DNA of 64,000 nt from Gymnorhina tibicen (taxonomy: Eukaryota; Chordata; Aves; Passeriformes; Artamidae). Where the stretch lies: NCBI GenBank assembly GCA_013399875.1, contig VXAZ01008272.1, positions 63,825-127,824 of the forward strand. The letters are read 5' to 3'. How positions within the stretch are numbered: the stretch's first letter is position 1; each line of letters begins with the position of its first letter. The notes below the pieces were generated by a model, which was not told where the DNA came from, made no database searches, and saw only the letters and a program-made list of their open reading frames with translations. Of the stretch, positions 12,189 through 25,316 are shown piece by piece. A program made the translations under genes and the position numbers.

Positions 12189-15100
12189 CCAATGGTGAGC
12201 TGTCTGTTAATGTGTGACCTATCGAGATTAAGGCTGATGATAGGAGTAGCCAGATCCTACTGGATCCTTATTCAAAAACAGTGGAAAAGTTATTGCTGAT
12301 GGGCTTGTCAGTGTGTACAAGGCAGTGTCTGAACTTTAATGCTTCACTGGAACCCATGCTCTTGCACAATGTGTAAAGCAAAGGCAGTCAGCATAGTGTG
12401 TTAACAGTCTGTGTACTGGTTAGGGATGGGTGGCTCTTGCTGCTAGAAGTTTCCTTTTGAGGAATAGTTTCTCTGGACAGATTCGTGTTTAAGTCTGTGG
12501 TTACTGCTGTAATTTCATTACCTCTTAGTAAGTGAAGAAAAAGTGGATCTGACTGAAACTGGATTGCTTTTATTGAATTTTTCTTTAATTAAAACTCTTA
12601 CTGCCTTCATGCTATTTTCATGGCATAGTTTAGATTTCTACATTGAATGACAGGAGAAGGGAGAAAAAAGAGGAAATGTTTATTTAATTCATGGTATAGA
12701 ATGTAATGACAAGAGATTGTTTCCATACGTACTGTTTTTGTTGACCTTTTAACATCTGGAAATGTCAGGAAATACCATTACTGTAGGTCTATCCAGCTTT
12801 AATGCTACAATAACTTTATAGCTATTCACAAGGGAAATTATTATACATTGCCTGAAACAGTGAAGGTGTATGCGAGCATACACACAGATCTCTTTTTCTC
12901 CCTTCCTGCCAAGTAGATCTCTGTGGTTGCATGCAGTCTCTGCTAAGAATGCAACTTTTGTGTCCCTGCAATTTTGACTTTACCAGATCTACTGAGACAG
13001 CAGAGACATGTTTCTGGGAAGTTTAAAGAAGCTTAAAATAATGTATGATGCATTTTGAATTACTGTGATTAGACATTTGCCAAAATTTCACAGGCTCTTC
13101 AAACACAGATATTAACCTTTGCTTGATTTGGGTTGTTTTCAGGGGGCCTGTTAAGATTCAGAGAAGTTGAAAAGCTGGTACTTGGATCTGTGCATGTTGT
13201 CTTGCCTTTAGAACTGAGGAAGAGGTTCCAGTCATGACTTTGCTACTCAAGTCCCAAGAACATGGAAGCAGTGCTGATGAGGCAGTGCTGTCCCTGGCTG
13301 TGTGAGCAGCGCAGCACACAGTTGTGTTGAGCTGTGTGTCGTGGAACAGCCCTGGGTGCAGCCAAGCATGGCAGGACGCCGTTACCTTGGACAGCACCAG
13401 GCGAGCCGCTGATTTATGATGGTCCCCTTGTCTCCCACAGAAACAGATCAACAGAGACACCCAAGAGAAAATGATTAACATCAAACACGTTGCTTGGCCT
13501 AGAACCTGAACTTTCAGTGATTTGAGAGGGATGGGGATTTTGTCCTTTGGTTAGAAAAAAAGAACACTGTAGCTGATGGGAATTGACTCTTTCCCCTCAA
13601 AATCTCAGCCAAGGGTTTCAAGTACTAAACAAGGGAAACTGAAACCAACAAACAGAAATATGTGTATTTAACAATATTCTAAAGTGTTAAAATTAATACT
13701 GAGAATGGGCATAATTACTGCATGTTTTACAGAACCAAACCAATAAAATGTTAGGGAATTACCTCTAAGTTTACAATTAACTTTACGCTGTCTGCTCAGA
13801 AATATCCTGAGCCTTCAACTGGCTGGGGGAGGAAGCTCTTTTGTGTTCAACAGAGTCACAGTCAGTTGTGAATCTGGTAGATTTTACTTTCATGTGAACA
13901 ATTAAAAAACAATGCTAGCTCAAAACACTCAAATAGAAATGCCCTATGCAAAAATTGTAATCTGAAGTAATGACAAAGAACAGTTGCTGCCACTTCACAA
14001 GCTTAATTTGATTTCTGAGCAAAGCAATTTTGAAATGCAGCAAGTGAGTAGTAATTGTCAGATGTGATTTATTACTTTGCAGAAGTTTGGAAATGAAAAC
14101 TGTGAAAATGTCTACTTGAGAGTATCGACAAATCTCTTCCATTGACTGAGATCAAGCTCACAGCTGAAGTTTGTAAGTATTGTTCCAAAGAATACATTAA
14201 AAATATTTAGATTTTGACAGAATTTATTGAGATTTATTTGTACATAGTATTTTAACTATACATATATATGTGTTTTCATAAATGTAATCTCATTTACACA
14301 GATAATCTGACTATACTGTCTTCCTTTGCAATTCATTTGTATGATATCAGTATAAATAAAAGTTATCTTCCAGATATACTGACCAATAGGCTGAATTTAA
14401 GTGTATTGGTCATAATTTGCTAAATGCGTTTTAAAACTATGGATATTATTCAAAACTTTGAATGGTAGTGGATTATCCTGATAATGATTTAAATTGCTTT
14501 GTTTGTTATTCATTACATCCATTACAGAAAAATCTAAATAAGCTTTAGAAAATGGCAAAATAAAAAAATATTTTTTGGTGGTCTTAGTATTTCTGCATAT
14601 ATACACATGCATGTATACCTGTAGTGTGGATACTCACAAAAATACACATATGGGATTCAGCTCTGTGCTTGACCTCAGCCAGCAGAAGAAATTTCTGCTC
14701 CATGTGGATAGCCACTTTTCACAGTTGTTGTTTCCAAAGTTTTGTGAAGCTGTAAACTATACCTGACAGTTTGGACTGCTGTAGTCATGCTGTCTCTATG
14801 TTAGTAGCTTGCATGTGCTTTATTACTTCGGCTGCATAATTATTTATGGTCTTTAAACATAAACTCAGACACTGTGATGTGTGTGAACACTAACAGACAT
14901 GCTTCATTTAGAGGTGTAATGTGCTTCCAAATTATTACATGTGATTGCTGGCAGTATCTGTTATCTTTCTGACACCCTTCCCATCTACATATTGAAAAAC
15001 AACCTTCCACTATTTTTTAATCTGGTAGATTTCTGATGAGTACAATTAAGCACAAAAATGGACTTTAATACATCTGATAATCAACCTAGTGGTGACCTAC

Positions 15101-15384
15101 TTTGAGATAAGAATTTGTATGGGTTTTTCTGGCCTATTTTTCATTTGTAAGGGATAGAAGATTTATTGGCTCAGGTTGCTGCTCTAGTGCCTAAAGCAGA
15201 AACAGTCCTTCAGTGTGTTGGCTTGTTGAGAGTCCCCATGTGCTAGGACTGGAGTGATTCCCGGGGTGGGCCTCCTGCTGCAAGATGACCTAAAGGGAAA
15301 CTATATAAAATAATTGCTTGGTGTAGATGTCTGGTATTCCTTGTGAAAGAAGCTAAAAGTTGGGGTAAGCCTCTGGAGCCCTCC
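12189..15384. other. Gene-free, AT-rich stretch
   Basis: No exon or element recognised. The part from about 14160 to 14570 is markedly AT-rich, with many TAAT/ATTA and TTTAT words, and carries no credible coding frame. Confidence 0.45.
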
Positions 15385-15462
15385 AAATCAGACAGGCAAG
15401 ATTTGAAGTTGGGTCATTTATAACATAAGCCAGCTGAGATAACTGCTGGGCTACAGACAGGG
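15385..15462. repeat. Possible decayed tRNA-derived SINE tail
   Basis: The stretch including AGATAACTGCTGGGCTACAG resembles the tail of old sauropsid SINEs in which 'ctctaaccactgggctacagag' is common. The match is short and from memory, with no poly-A or target-site duplication seen. Confidence 0.3.
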
Positions 15463-18400
15463 GGAGGGAGGGAAGAAGACAAACCCTCCTTCTCCTCCCC
15501 TCTGGGAGCCAGCTGATGAACCTTTGCTTCCATATGTGCCCTTGCTACCGTGCAAATTTGCAGGAGCTGCAGTAGATGTTTAATCACAAATTTTTGTACT
15601 GTTTTGCTTGCTCCAAATCAGGGGGCTCCTTTTTCCTTTGCAGTCTTCTGAATTGAGCACTTGCTTAGTCATTTGTACAGCCTTGGTAATAGTTTTTGTA
15701 AAACTATGCCCTGTTTAAGTGAGGTAACTGCAAAGCCCTTAATTGCACAGAACGAGTACATATCAAGCGGCAGATATATGGGTGAAGTTATCTAAATAGC
15801 AGTAGCCTTCAAAGGGTCACAAAAGCTAATATACTTGAGGCCTTGGTTTTGCAAAAGCGTCAACAAAGTCTGCAGCTGTCTGTGGTGGCAGGGACTAAAA
15901 GTCAGCAATCTGCAGCAAGGCATCGGTCATTAAACATGAGGCTTACTCCCTCCTTGCCTGCACTCTCTTTGCTGGTGGAAAAGAGAAATCCTGCCTCTAT
16001 AGCAGAAGCTTTGGTCAAGACCTGAACGGTCCTCAGGCACAAGTGGTAGGTGCTAAAAGAGAAAAATGTGCATGATTTGATGCATACAGATTAGCAATGA
16101 GTGCAGTGTTGAAAATTACTGGCTGTGGGTCAGTTTAGCAAAACATTTGGACAACATTTCCCTGAACTGACATTTCTTAGTCTGGAAATCCAAACTGGTG
16201 ATAACAATTAGTTGTTCCCTTTGCTTCTGTCCTTAATTAGGAATCAGGGGTGGGGAGGGTGTGGCGTGGGGGTGGAGGAATAAATGAAAAACAATCAATC
16301 ATTTTCAAACCTGTCAGAAGGTGAAGGTCAACCTAAATCTAAGCCATGGCTTATGGTTGATTTGTATTTGATCTGAACCACCACACATCCCTCAGACTTT
16401 AATACATCCTGGCAATCAGATGTTCCAGGCCTGCGTTTTTCCCATTACTTGCCAGACAGCGGCAGGGTGGCTCCTTGCAGAAAGCTTTAAGGAACAGAGA
16501 AAGATGAGAGGTCATCAGTGACCACTAAAGGATCAAAGACAGGGAAGCTGGGTGGTTTCATACAGTCAGTCTCCTACGGAAAATGATTTCATATTGCTCA
16601 AAGTCCACGTCTGGTGCAGTCCATTGTTACTACTTTTCTAAATATCCTGACTTGTTCAGAAATTCAGTAAAAGGCTTTCATCCCAGCCCATTCAACTTAA
16701 AAAATGGAAAACAAAATCCTCTTAATCCCTCCTTGGATCAGCCTGCACAATGAAGTAGCCAAACTGGTAGTCACAGTATGCTATGGTGCTCAGCCTGCTG
16801 CGATTCCTCCACTGTGTCTCTCTCAGATCACCAGTAGGATCAGTCATTCTCTATTAGGCTGGAAAAGCTCAGAAAATAAGAACAAGAAAAATGCTAAACG
16901 TGCTGTGGAATTTCATTCCACTTCTATAATGAGCTTAGCAAACCCTCTAGCAGAGAATATGTAATTTTAAACAGATTTTTAAGTAGATTTTTTTTTTTTT
17001 GGTCAACTCTCTTAGAAGAGAAGCAGAGCCAGATGATGATTCCTTTTTAGGAGCAGAAGCAGATCCCCATGGTGCTGACTGCCCCTGGCTTCTCCTGCCA
17101 AGGGCTGAGCTGCACCTTGTGGGGTTGGTAAGGGAGTTCAGGGTGCTCCTGCTCACACCTATAGTGCAGTGGTGGCAACACAAGGACTTGGGCATGGAGG
17201 CAGCCAGCTGGGCCTTGCAAGGAACTGGCTCCTTTCCACTGGAGAGCGACATTGCACAGCCGTAATTGTAGTTTCAGTAATTCTCCACCATCTTCAGCTT
17301 CATTTAATTCCCCCCTTAACAAGTGTCTGCTTTGAAGGAGAAGAGGCAAAAAGAGCTTTTCTCTTGTGGGATTTCTTTTGGACACCTTAAACAATGCCTA
17401 TAAAGTAAGGAGGAGGATTGCAACCCAAGACCATCATATCTTCTCTTTGTTCTTAATCTCGTTTGACTGGTAACAGCTCAATAGAGCAATAAGAAAAGCA
17501 TTTGAAGAATCCCATCAATCCAGCACAGATTTTTAACACAGGCCAGTCCAATTAGACTATTATGGGTGGCCAAACTAAGATCCCCATGCTCTTGATAAGT
17601 CACGTGAATAAAGTGCTGGATGATCGTGCTATACTGAGCAATTTGAAGCCAAAAGCAAGAACATTTCTAGTCTCGGTTTCTGTCTAGAGAAGCAGACAAC
17701 ATGGAAAGGATCTGCTGCTCTTGATTTTAAAAAAACAGAGCTGGAAATGAAACAGATGAAACCATTAGTTTAATTCACTTGAAAGCTTCTGCTTTGCAGA
17801 GAGCTATGCCATATTGTTCTGTACAAGGACACCAGATTCATCGCCTTTTCTCTCCTTCACCTTTTATAGTGATGCTGTACAAATGGTATCAAGCTGACAG
17901 AGAAAATTATAAATATACTGTGGCTGCAATTTAGCAGCATTAATCACACAAATTTAGCAGTTTTAGATGGTAGTAGGTCATCCATTAGCTGAAAAGTTGA
18001 CAGTAGTAGCATAGAAGCCCGAGTTCAGGCCTCATCTTCCCCTTTCAGGCAATCTATTTCTTTCTCGGCAAAAACATCTGGTCATTTAAAAACTGTAATT
18101 TTCATACATTTTAGCTAACAGTGGAATGTTGAAAAGCTGTTCTGAAAAACATAGTTCTTTCCTGTGCCAAACCAGTTGGCCTAGAGTTAGCAAATGTTGT
18201 TATAAATCTTCCCTTTGCTTTTTCAACAGCTCTAAAACTACAGAATTAAATGCTTCATAAAGACTAGCCAGTGGATCCAAGTTAATATGCTGAAGAAGCT
18301 GAGCACACAAAGTCCACAAGACCTTTTGAATGTTGCCCCTGTCACCCCAGAGAAAACCCAAGCTGCCTCCCAACCCCAAGGAGATGGAGGATCCTTTCAC

Positions 18401-21400
18401 TTTATTTCCCTCCCCTCAAGCATGGCTTAGTAAAAACCTCTGAGTATAGTTGCACTGAGTAGGCTTAGAAAGAAAATAACAAAACAGAAAACATGCCTTC
18501 TGTCACATGTATCCACTCTTCCCTTAATGTGTGTCACTGGAGATGGTCTTTCCCACTGCTTGTCCTCCAAATTTTACCCCAGCCTCGTGTGTAGACTCAT
18601 AAATAGTAGGCTGAGGGATTTCCCACCCCATATCTCATTTATTTGCCCAGAAGAAGAAAAAATCCAGAGAGAAATAGCTGCACAGCAATTTTTGTCAACC
18701 CAAAAGAATTAGCAGTGTGAAGAGGAGATACTTTTTAACCTTTCCATGATAAATTTCATGCAGAGGGAACTGAGAACATCTGAGGTTTCTCAGCTGGTGT
18801 GCTGCTTTGTCCCACCAAACTGATGCCTTAAACAACCGAAGAGTGTGGGAATGGCAAACCCAACTTCTTCCTCCTCCAACAGATACGTAATGACATATGT
18901 CAAATCCCAGGAGAGGGGATTCTGGAAGTGCTCTACCCCCTTGGGTCCTGTGGCGCATGGCTAGGGTGTGCTGCACACAGACCTGCTTTGGTTGGAAACC
19001 ATGTTCTTCATTAGGCATAACGATGTAAAATCCTACCTCCCCTCCCCATACAAACCTCCTGGCTTCTGCTCTGGAGGCTGGTGCAGGAGAGACACCATCC
19101 CATACGCTCTGAAAGGTGCATGAATCTGTGTTTCCATTGCTCTTGCTATGGCTCAATGGTGCTATTTTAAAAAAAACACACCGGGATACAGGATGACCCA
19201 TTCAATCAGTGCAGGGTTCTTGGTTTGCTGAAAATTCAAGAATTATTGAAACTCCAAGTCTGAGCCAAAGCAATTTTTTAAATTATCATTCCGGTTTTGT
19301 GGTCCTGACAAGGACGGCAGGAATGGAATGTTCTCCGCTACCGAGTCCTGACGTGCTAACAGTGCTCACTCAGAGCAGCAGCCCTGGGACAAAGCAAGAG
19401 GAAAATACTGAGTGCATGGGGTATCTTCTCAGAGCCATGACAAAATTTCTGGTCAGAGGCAGGCAGCTGTATTTCAGAAAAGCCCAGCAGGCCATAATAG
19501 TTGTTAAACATATGGAGGAGGAAAACTCAAATTGCTCATCTGTGTGGCAAATCCCAAACAAGTTCTTGGCTGCCAGAAATGCTGGGGTTCACTCTCTCTC
19601 TCATGCTCATCATCTGCAATTAAAACTATTCTGCTTTGTGTAAGGATTAGCCAGAGTAAAGATTAAAACCAAACTGCTAAGCTGCAAGCTGAGTGTCTGT
19701 CTGTGGAGCTGTTCACAAGAGGCACTAGCCAGCAAACAGCTATTCTCTTGCTCAGTAGAAGGAGGCAAAGACTTCAAAACCCTTCATTTGACAAAGAACA
19801 GAGACTTCAATACGTGTCTTCCTCAAAGTAGGTAAACAGCCTCAAAACTGGTGTTCTGGATCAGAGATCTTGCAGGCTAATTTTTTCTGTTTCCACATAA
19901 AATAGGAAATAACCATCTTTTCCTCCTGAGAAAGACATTTTTAGATCTCCCTAATTGTTGGGAACCTGAGCAGTACTTTTTGTGGCCACAGAAGACACGA
20001 ACCAGTCACACATTGTGTTAGGAAGAAGGGTCATGCAGAGAAGTTGGTTTTGGCCCCTTCTGCCACTCTTTAATGTGATGTCTAGCAGCCTAGTACCTAA
20101 GCCACTGGCCTGGCATGCTCAGCACACAACAGTGAGACACCTCTTGAAGAAAATGGCACCAGCAACAAGAGTTGCCTGTTTCTTAACCCTGATATTATGA
20201 TTTGCTTTCAGACAGATTCCCTCAGCTCAGCCAAGGCCTTCTCTAGTCTTAAAGCTATCAGACAGATAATACCCACCCTTGGCAGGACCAAGAAATAAAG
20301 GTACAGAAAGAAAGGTGTAAATCCCAGCCTTTGGCTAGACAAGCTTTCAGGCTCACGTTTCAATAGCGTCCATGCAGAAAACCACTTCTTATTTCCAAGT
20401 CCTTCAGCTGGTCATGGTTAAATTGCAAAATAGCTCCTTATGAGCCAATACCTCCTGTCATGTGCTGTCCAGGAATGTGGAAGCCCATTCAATTTCTAAT
20501 GGAAATGAATTGAGCAATGCTGTTTGCCTTCCTCCAGTCCAGAGCTCTCAACAGATAATGATAGGGGAGAAGGGCTTCTCACCCTTCATTTCTTCTCAGC
20601 CTAAGTCTGTGAAGCCCTTATGCCTGTACAAACCAGTATAAAATATTATTTTGCTGTCATGGTGGTGTTTTAAATCAAGGATACACAGATATATGGTGAC
20701 TTTGCAAGCTGTAAGTTAGATGGGAACCAGAGTTTTGGTTACCTAAACAACACTTCCAGATCCTAGAAACAGACTGCCACTTTGCAGATCTGACCATGCA
20801 GAAGAGGGACAGGTATCTGTAAGACATCTGTTATCCAGTCTCCACACCACGCTCCAACCCCTCCTCTCTGAAGGGTGGTGTTCAAGGCAGTAGCAAAGTT
20901 ATTTCAATACCACGAACAGATCTGGCTTTGGTTTTAGCTTGCCACAAATTTAATTCTGTTCTATCTGAACTAGTTACCCTGTTCCTTCACACTTCTGGGC
21001 TTTCTGCATGTTAACCTAAAGCGTGATGACATTAAGGCTGATAGTTATTTTGTAAGAAAAAGTGTTTTTCTGCTCATCCATCTCACCTTTGCCTTTGCCA
21101 GCGGTAGCCACCAAGGCTTCCCTTCCTTTTCCACACGCTGCTCTTCTCTTAGAATTAAGGTCTCTACATGCTCTATAACCAGAGGACCTGTATTGAATTT
21201 TAGAAGCTGTATTTGGGAAGCGTGGACTTTTAGCCCCCCCACTTCCCTAGTGGCTGTAACCAGCAGCTCATTTATAGCTGTGTCTGTGCTGTAAGAGCTG
21301 TGCTGCCTTCACCCCTTCTGGGCTGGGGCTGGGGTTTCCTGGCCAGTGCTCAGGGCTGGCAATCACACAGGCTGCAACTGGAAGAGCCAAGGAGCAAAAA

Positions 21401-22596
21401 TTCAGAAAGCTACTTAACAAAGAGATTGCATATGTGCGGCTCAGCCTGAGGAATGAACGATTACTTTGCTGACTGGTCTGAAAGGGGACTGCTTTATTTC
21501 AGTATCAGAAAAGACATTCTGGTTTTCTCCCCAAACACGGGCAGAGCAATCCTTCAGTAGTGACGCTGTGTGGAGACTTGTATCAGCCTCCAAGCAAACT
21601 CAGCTCCTTCAGCTTCTTGAGCACGTCCCTGGTCACTGAAGTTTTCTCTCAGTGCTCTCCATGAGCATGTAAAGGCTCTCACTGTTGGTGAGACAGAGGC
21701 AGAGAAGAGCCCTTGCTCATATCCCAGCACTGTCAGTCAAGATGATCCAGGGAGGATGGTCTCATGTGTTACAAGGAAGGTGTTGTCACTCCTTTCTCCC
21801 ACTTTTTCAGCCATAGCTCTTCAGTTTGGCCCTCCATACAGTGCAAAACAGAAAACTTACCCTACCCACATGGGCAGAGGACACAAAACAAAATCTATCA
21901 AACTCAAGGGAAGGAAATGAAATTCCTTTTTTTCATTACATTTAAACCTGTCACTTCAAGATATGCTGCTGCTTCTCCCCTCCCAGCTTTCTCTGCTGCT
22001 CCTCAGGGCAGCTTCTCACCTAGAGCAGGACACATAAGTCAAAGTGGCCTCAAATCCCAGCCACATCTTAGCATGAGCTATGGGTCCCCTTCTTGTTGGG
22101 TGCATCCTCCACCTCTGAACCCCTTGCCTCAGAGACCATCTGTTATATGGCTAATGCCCTATGATGGGGTCTTCTTTATGGCCAAAGCTCCAAGACATAC
22201 TACTGTAACATGTCAGCAAGAAGGGGCCTGTGGTGACTGCCAAAAAAGTTGTAAGGATATTCTCTCTGCAAGAGGTATTAGAAGGGGTGGAAACAGTAAA
22301 GAAAGGACTGGAGGCTGAAGGGGAAGAGACAGATGAAGTCGCGCATTCAGAAAGTGCTGGAGCCCTTGCAATGAGCTCAGATTGCTTACAAGGCATTCTG
22401 TGCAAACTATTTACAAAGGCCCAAAGTTTAAATTATGGTGATGTCAGCAAGCATTAAAGTTTGCTGCACTGGAAGTATTTTATGCCTGTCAAAATTTACC
22501 TTCTGCTCTAATACACTTGAAAGAATTACAGGAATAAAAGTAAAAGTAAGATGACTTTATTATTTTCATTTTATTACCCTACTCCCCCCCACCACC
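15463..22596. other. Gene-free stretch, scattered chance frames
   Basis: No recognised gene or repeat family. A T run lies at 16989-17000. Frames at 16999-17394 occur on both strands in a locally GC-richer patch and carry no domain I know. A plus-strand frame at 21764-22318 is long (184 codons) but proline- and serine-rich with no family resemblance. The stretch at 17870-17960 reads like conserved AT-rich non-coding DNA, which is only an impression. Confidence 0.4.
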
Positions 22597-22659
22597 AAAA
22601 AAAGAAAAAAAAAAAAAAAAAAGAAATTGAGNNNNNAAAAAAAAAAAAAAAAAAAAAAG
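22597..22659. repeat. Poly-A tract with assembly gap
   Basis: An A-rich run of at least 50 bases with a few G/T interruptions, preceded by a C-rich spacer. It may be partly collapsed because it contains the N gap. An AATAAA occurs about 60 bp upstream, but a retrocopy body was not established. Confidence 0.9.
22632..22636. other. Assembly gap (5 N)
   Basis: Five undetermined bases inside the poly-A run. A gap of this size usually marks a join of unknown or very small length, so distances across it may be wrong. Confidence 0.98.
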
Positions 22660-24884
22660 AGAAAAATGCATCAAAGAGGTCCTGCACACAAGTTAGTCTC
22701 ATAATTATGCTTTCACTGATGAATCTACTTTTCCTGTAGTAATTAGGCCTGGCTGTGCCATTCAAAGACTTACCTCCATGCTTTCTATGAGGATCTGACC
22801 TTTCTTCCTTACAATGACTTCTAAGCATTCCCTAAATGCTGTCAGACACTGTAGAGAGTGACTGCATAGACAAAAACCCAAACCAAAGAACTAGGTAACT
22901 CTGTCAGCAGTTGTCCCATAGCCCACACAGTTTTATGCAAAAAGAAAGCTGAGTAATCAAGCATTTAGGAACAAGTAGTATTTGCACTGTAATAAAAAAT
23001 GTACATAATGCCCTCCCACCCCCCCTTCAAGCATGAAGAAATTGTTAATTATCTGTGCTGAATGGAATTAAGCAAAAACTGTAATTTTGATGTTGTTTTC
23101 TTCAGGCAGGATCAGCCACCAGAGGATTTAATTGATACTTGATCCTTACTGGGGAGAGGCTGAAGGGCTCACCCTGCAGCACAGTGTTTTTATTAGACCA
23201 ACATAGTGGGGTCACTGTTGCTCAAGGCTCTAAACGGCTTGAGGCAGGAAACTTCAGGTCTGGTCTCACTGCAGTTTCCAAAAGGCAGAACTCAATTTGC
23301 CATCTGGGGATACTCCCAAACTGCACAGCAGCTCAGTGAGACTTGGAGCCCCTTCATGCAGGAAACATAGAGATGATTTTCAGTACTGGTTCTCAGGTAC
23401 CCGCCCTCTCCTGAGTAACAAAAGCCATATTTTACTTCAACTGACTTGTCCTCCTTTTGTAGAGTTCAGAAATAAACCTTTAGTTTAACTGGGTCTTCCC
23501 CAGGTAGCAAACAAGCCTCTCAGAAAATAAACATTTGTAATTATCCTCGGCTGCCACTGGATGTCAGTGATTGCTGGACTTTAGCAGTGGGTTTGGTAAA
23601 AAAAAATAAAGGACAGCATTTTCAGACCTGCCTGAGCCAAACAGGATCAGAACTAGGCAGTCCAAGTGCAACCAAATGATGGGGCAGCCAAGCCGGGGAC
23701 CAGAGGAGCTGGTTTTTCTCAGACTGCATTGTTGCCTTTGCACCCACACATGCTTGTAGGCACTCATTTGTAAAATATATTTTAAGACAGATAAGAGATT
23801 GGTGAAAAAGGGGTGCTCTTTGAGCTGACAGATACATTAGAGTTCAGCGGTCTCCATTTGATCTACTCAGTTTCAGGCTCATGAAAGCTTTTCAGAAATT
23901 GTAATCTCAAAATGTGGCATTGGCAGATAGAAACAAGGAACCCACCAAGAAAGGAAAGTCCATCAGTTTGTGCTGAGTGACCTTCCAGAGCAGAGCAAAG
24001 GGAGACAGGAAGCACAAGGGATCAATACCAAGTCTTAGACAGACACCCCTGGATTTTTGCAGGCATAGACAGCAAAGATATGTGGTCACTTGTGTGTGTG
24101 GGCTGCAGTCAGTGATGATGCAGTGATGATTCCAGGCTAAGTAGATCTGTTCCTACACACGAGCTGGTCACAGAAGCAAAACTCTCCACTCTACTGTGCT
24201 TTGTGGGCATGCTGGATGCGTCCCCTATAGATTGCTAAGTGTGTAACTGGGGAAAAAGAAGATGTAAATGGAAACACTCGAAGACCAATCTGTTAACATG
24301 CTATAGCAGCCTTCAAGAGTGTGGAGAAAACCTCTAGAAGCAAACTGGATAACAGGAAGGAGGAAAGAAAGGTTGACATGATCAATTCGTTTTGCTTCCA
24401 TAGTTAAAACATGAGGAATGTACACAAGTGATGACTGATAAAGTAAATAACTGCATAAGGCAGTTGCTGTAAGCAGCTTCCCATTGGTGTGGGGAGCTCT
24501 GAAGAGGCTGTCAGACAGTCCAGGCATGAGAAACTCCGTGGAGCTCTGTATCTGGTACATAGTCTTTGAGGCATTTGTTGTCCCACAGGGAAGATGCAGG
24601 CTACCAGCACTGGTTGGGACACTTTGCTGCGAGAAGGGCACATGGGCTTCCTACCCTTCCCTTACAAGGAGCTTCCAGGGACATGACCTGACCCTTCTTC
24701 TCCCAGAGCTGCTCACTGTCTTGTGCTCCCATTCCCTTCTACCTTGCTGCATCTCTCCTTCACAGACCCCCTCTGTACCTTCCTCTCACAAGAAATGCTC
24801 CATTTCAGCAGAAGGAAATGAGTGACCCTCCCAGCAGGGTGACCACACAGCACCCTTGGTGGTCCTGCATACTCACAGGAGAGA
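22660..24884. other. Gene-free stretch
   Basis: No exon, RNA gene or repeat recognised. Open frames are short and overlap on both strands. Confidence 0.45.
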
Positions 24885-24946
24885 ATGCAACAGCACTGAA
24901 ACCTGGTCCTCCAGTTCCCAGCAAAATGCTCTACCACTGGACTAGG
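24885..24946. repeat. Possible tRNA-derived SINE fragment
   Basis: The segment ending in AATGCTCTACCACTGGACTA, preceded by 'aacctggtcctcc', has the word order of ancient vertebrate tRNA-derived SINE ends ('gaacctgggtctcc...gtgctctaaccactgggcta'). It is diverged and short, with no internal promoter boxes preserved well enough to call. Confidence 0.4.
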
Positions 24947-25284
24947 TGGAAGTATTAGGAGTCACATTGCTGGATATGTTTCAAGGAAGGAACTTCCCAT
25001 GATTTTGTGCTGAAGCATTATCTGGTATGCATACAGGAGAGCAAATGGAATCCTCTGGGGACTTAGAAAAATGTCAAGCCTGGGGTCCCAAATGGTTTTA
25101 GGTATAAGTTAGGACTGACCTAAGTTGGTTCCTTGGGGTACCAAAAAAACAAATGGGGGCTGAAGAGAAGACTTAGGCACTGTGAGAGTCTCTTAATAAG
25201 GGACCATTTTCAAGATAACCTGTTTTAGACTTAGCTATTTAAATCTTCTTTGGCTTTAGATTTTAAAATAATAAAGTAATAAAG

Positions 25285-25316
25285 AATCCACCACAGCTTT
25301 AAGTAATCCACCACAG
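25285..25316 (+). repeat. Direct duplication of AATCCACCACAG
   Basis: Two identical 12-mers lie at 25285-25296 and 25305-25316, 20 bp apart, in an AT-rich setting. This looks like a small local duplication. Confidence 0.85.

Noticed and set aside
21764..22318. 184-codon plus-strand open frame
   Set aside because: Residue use is proline-, serine- and histidine-rich without motif or family resemblance, and no promoter or splice evidence accompanies it.
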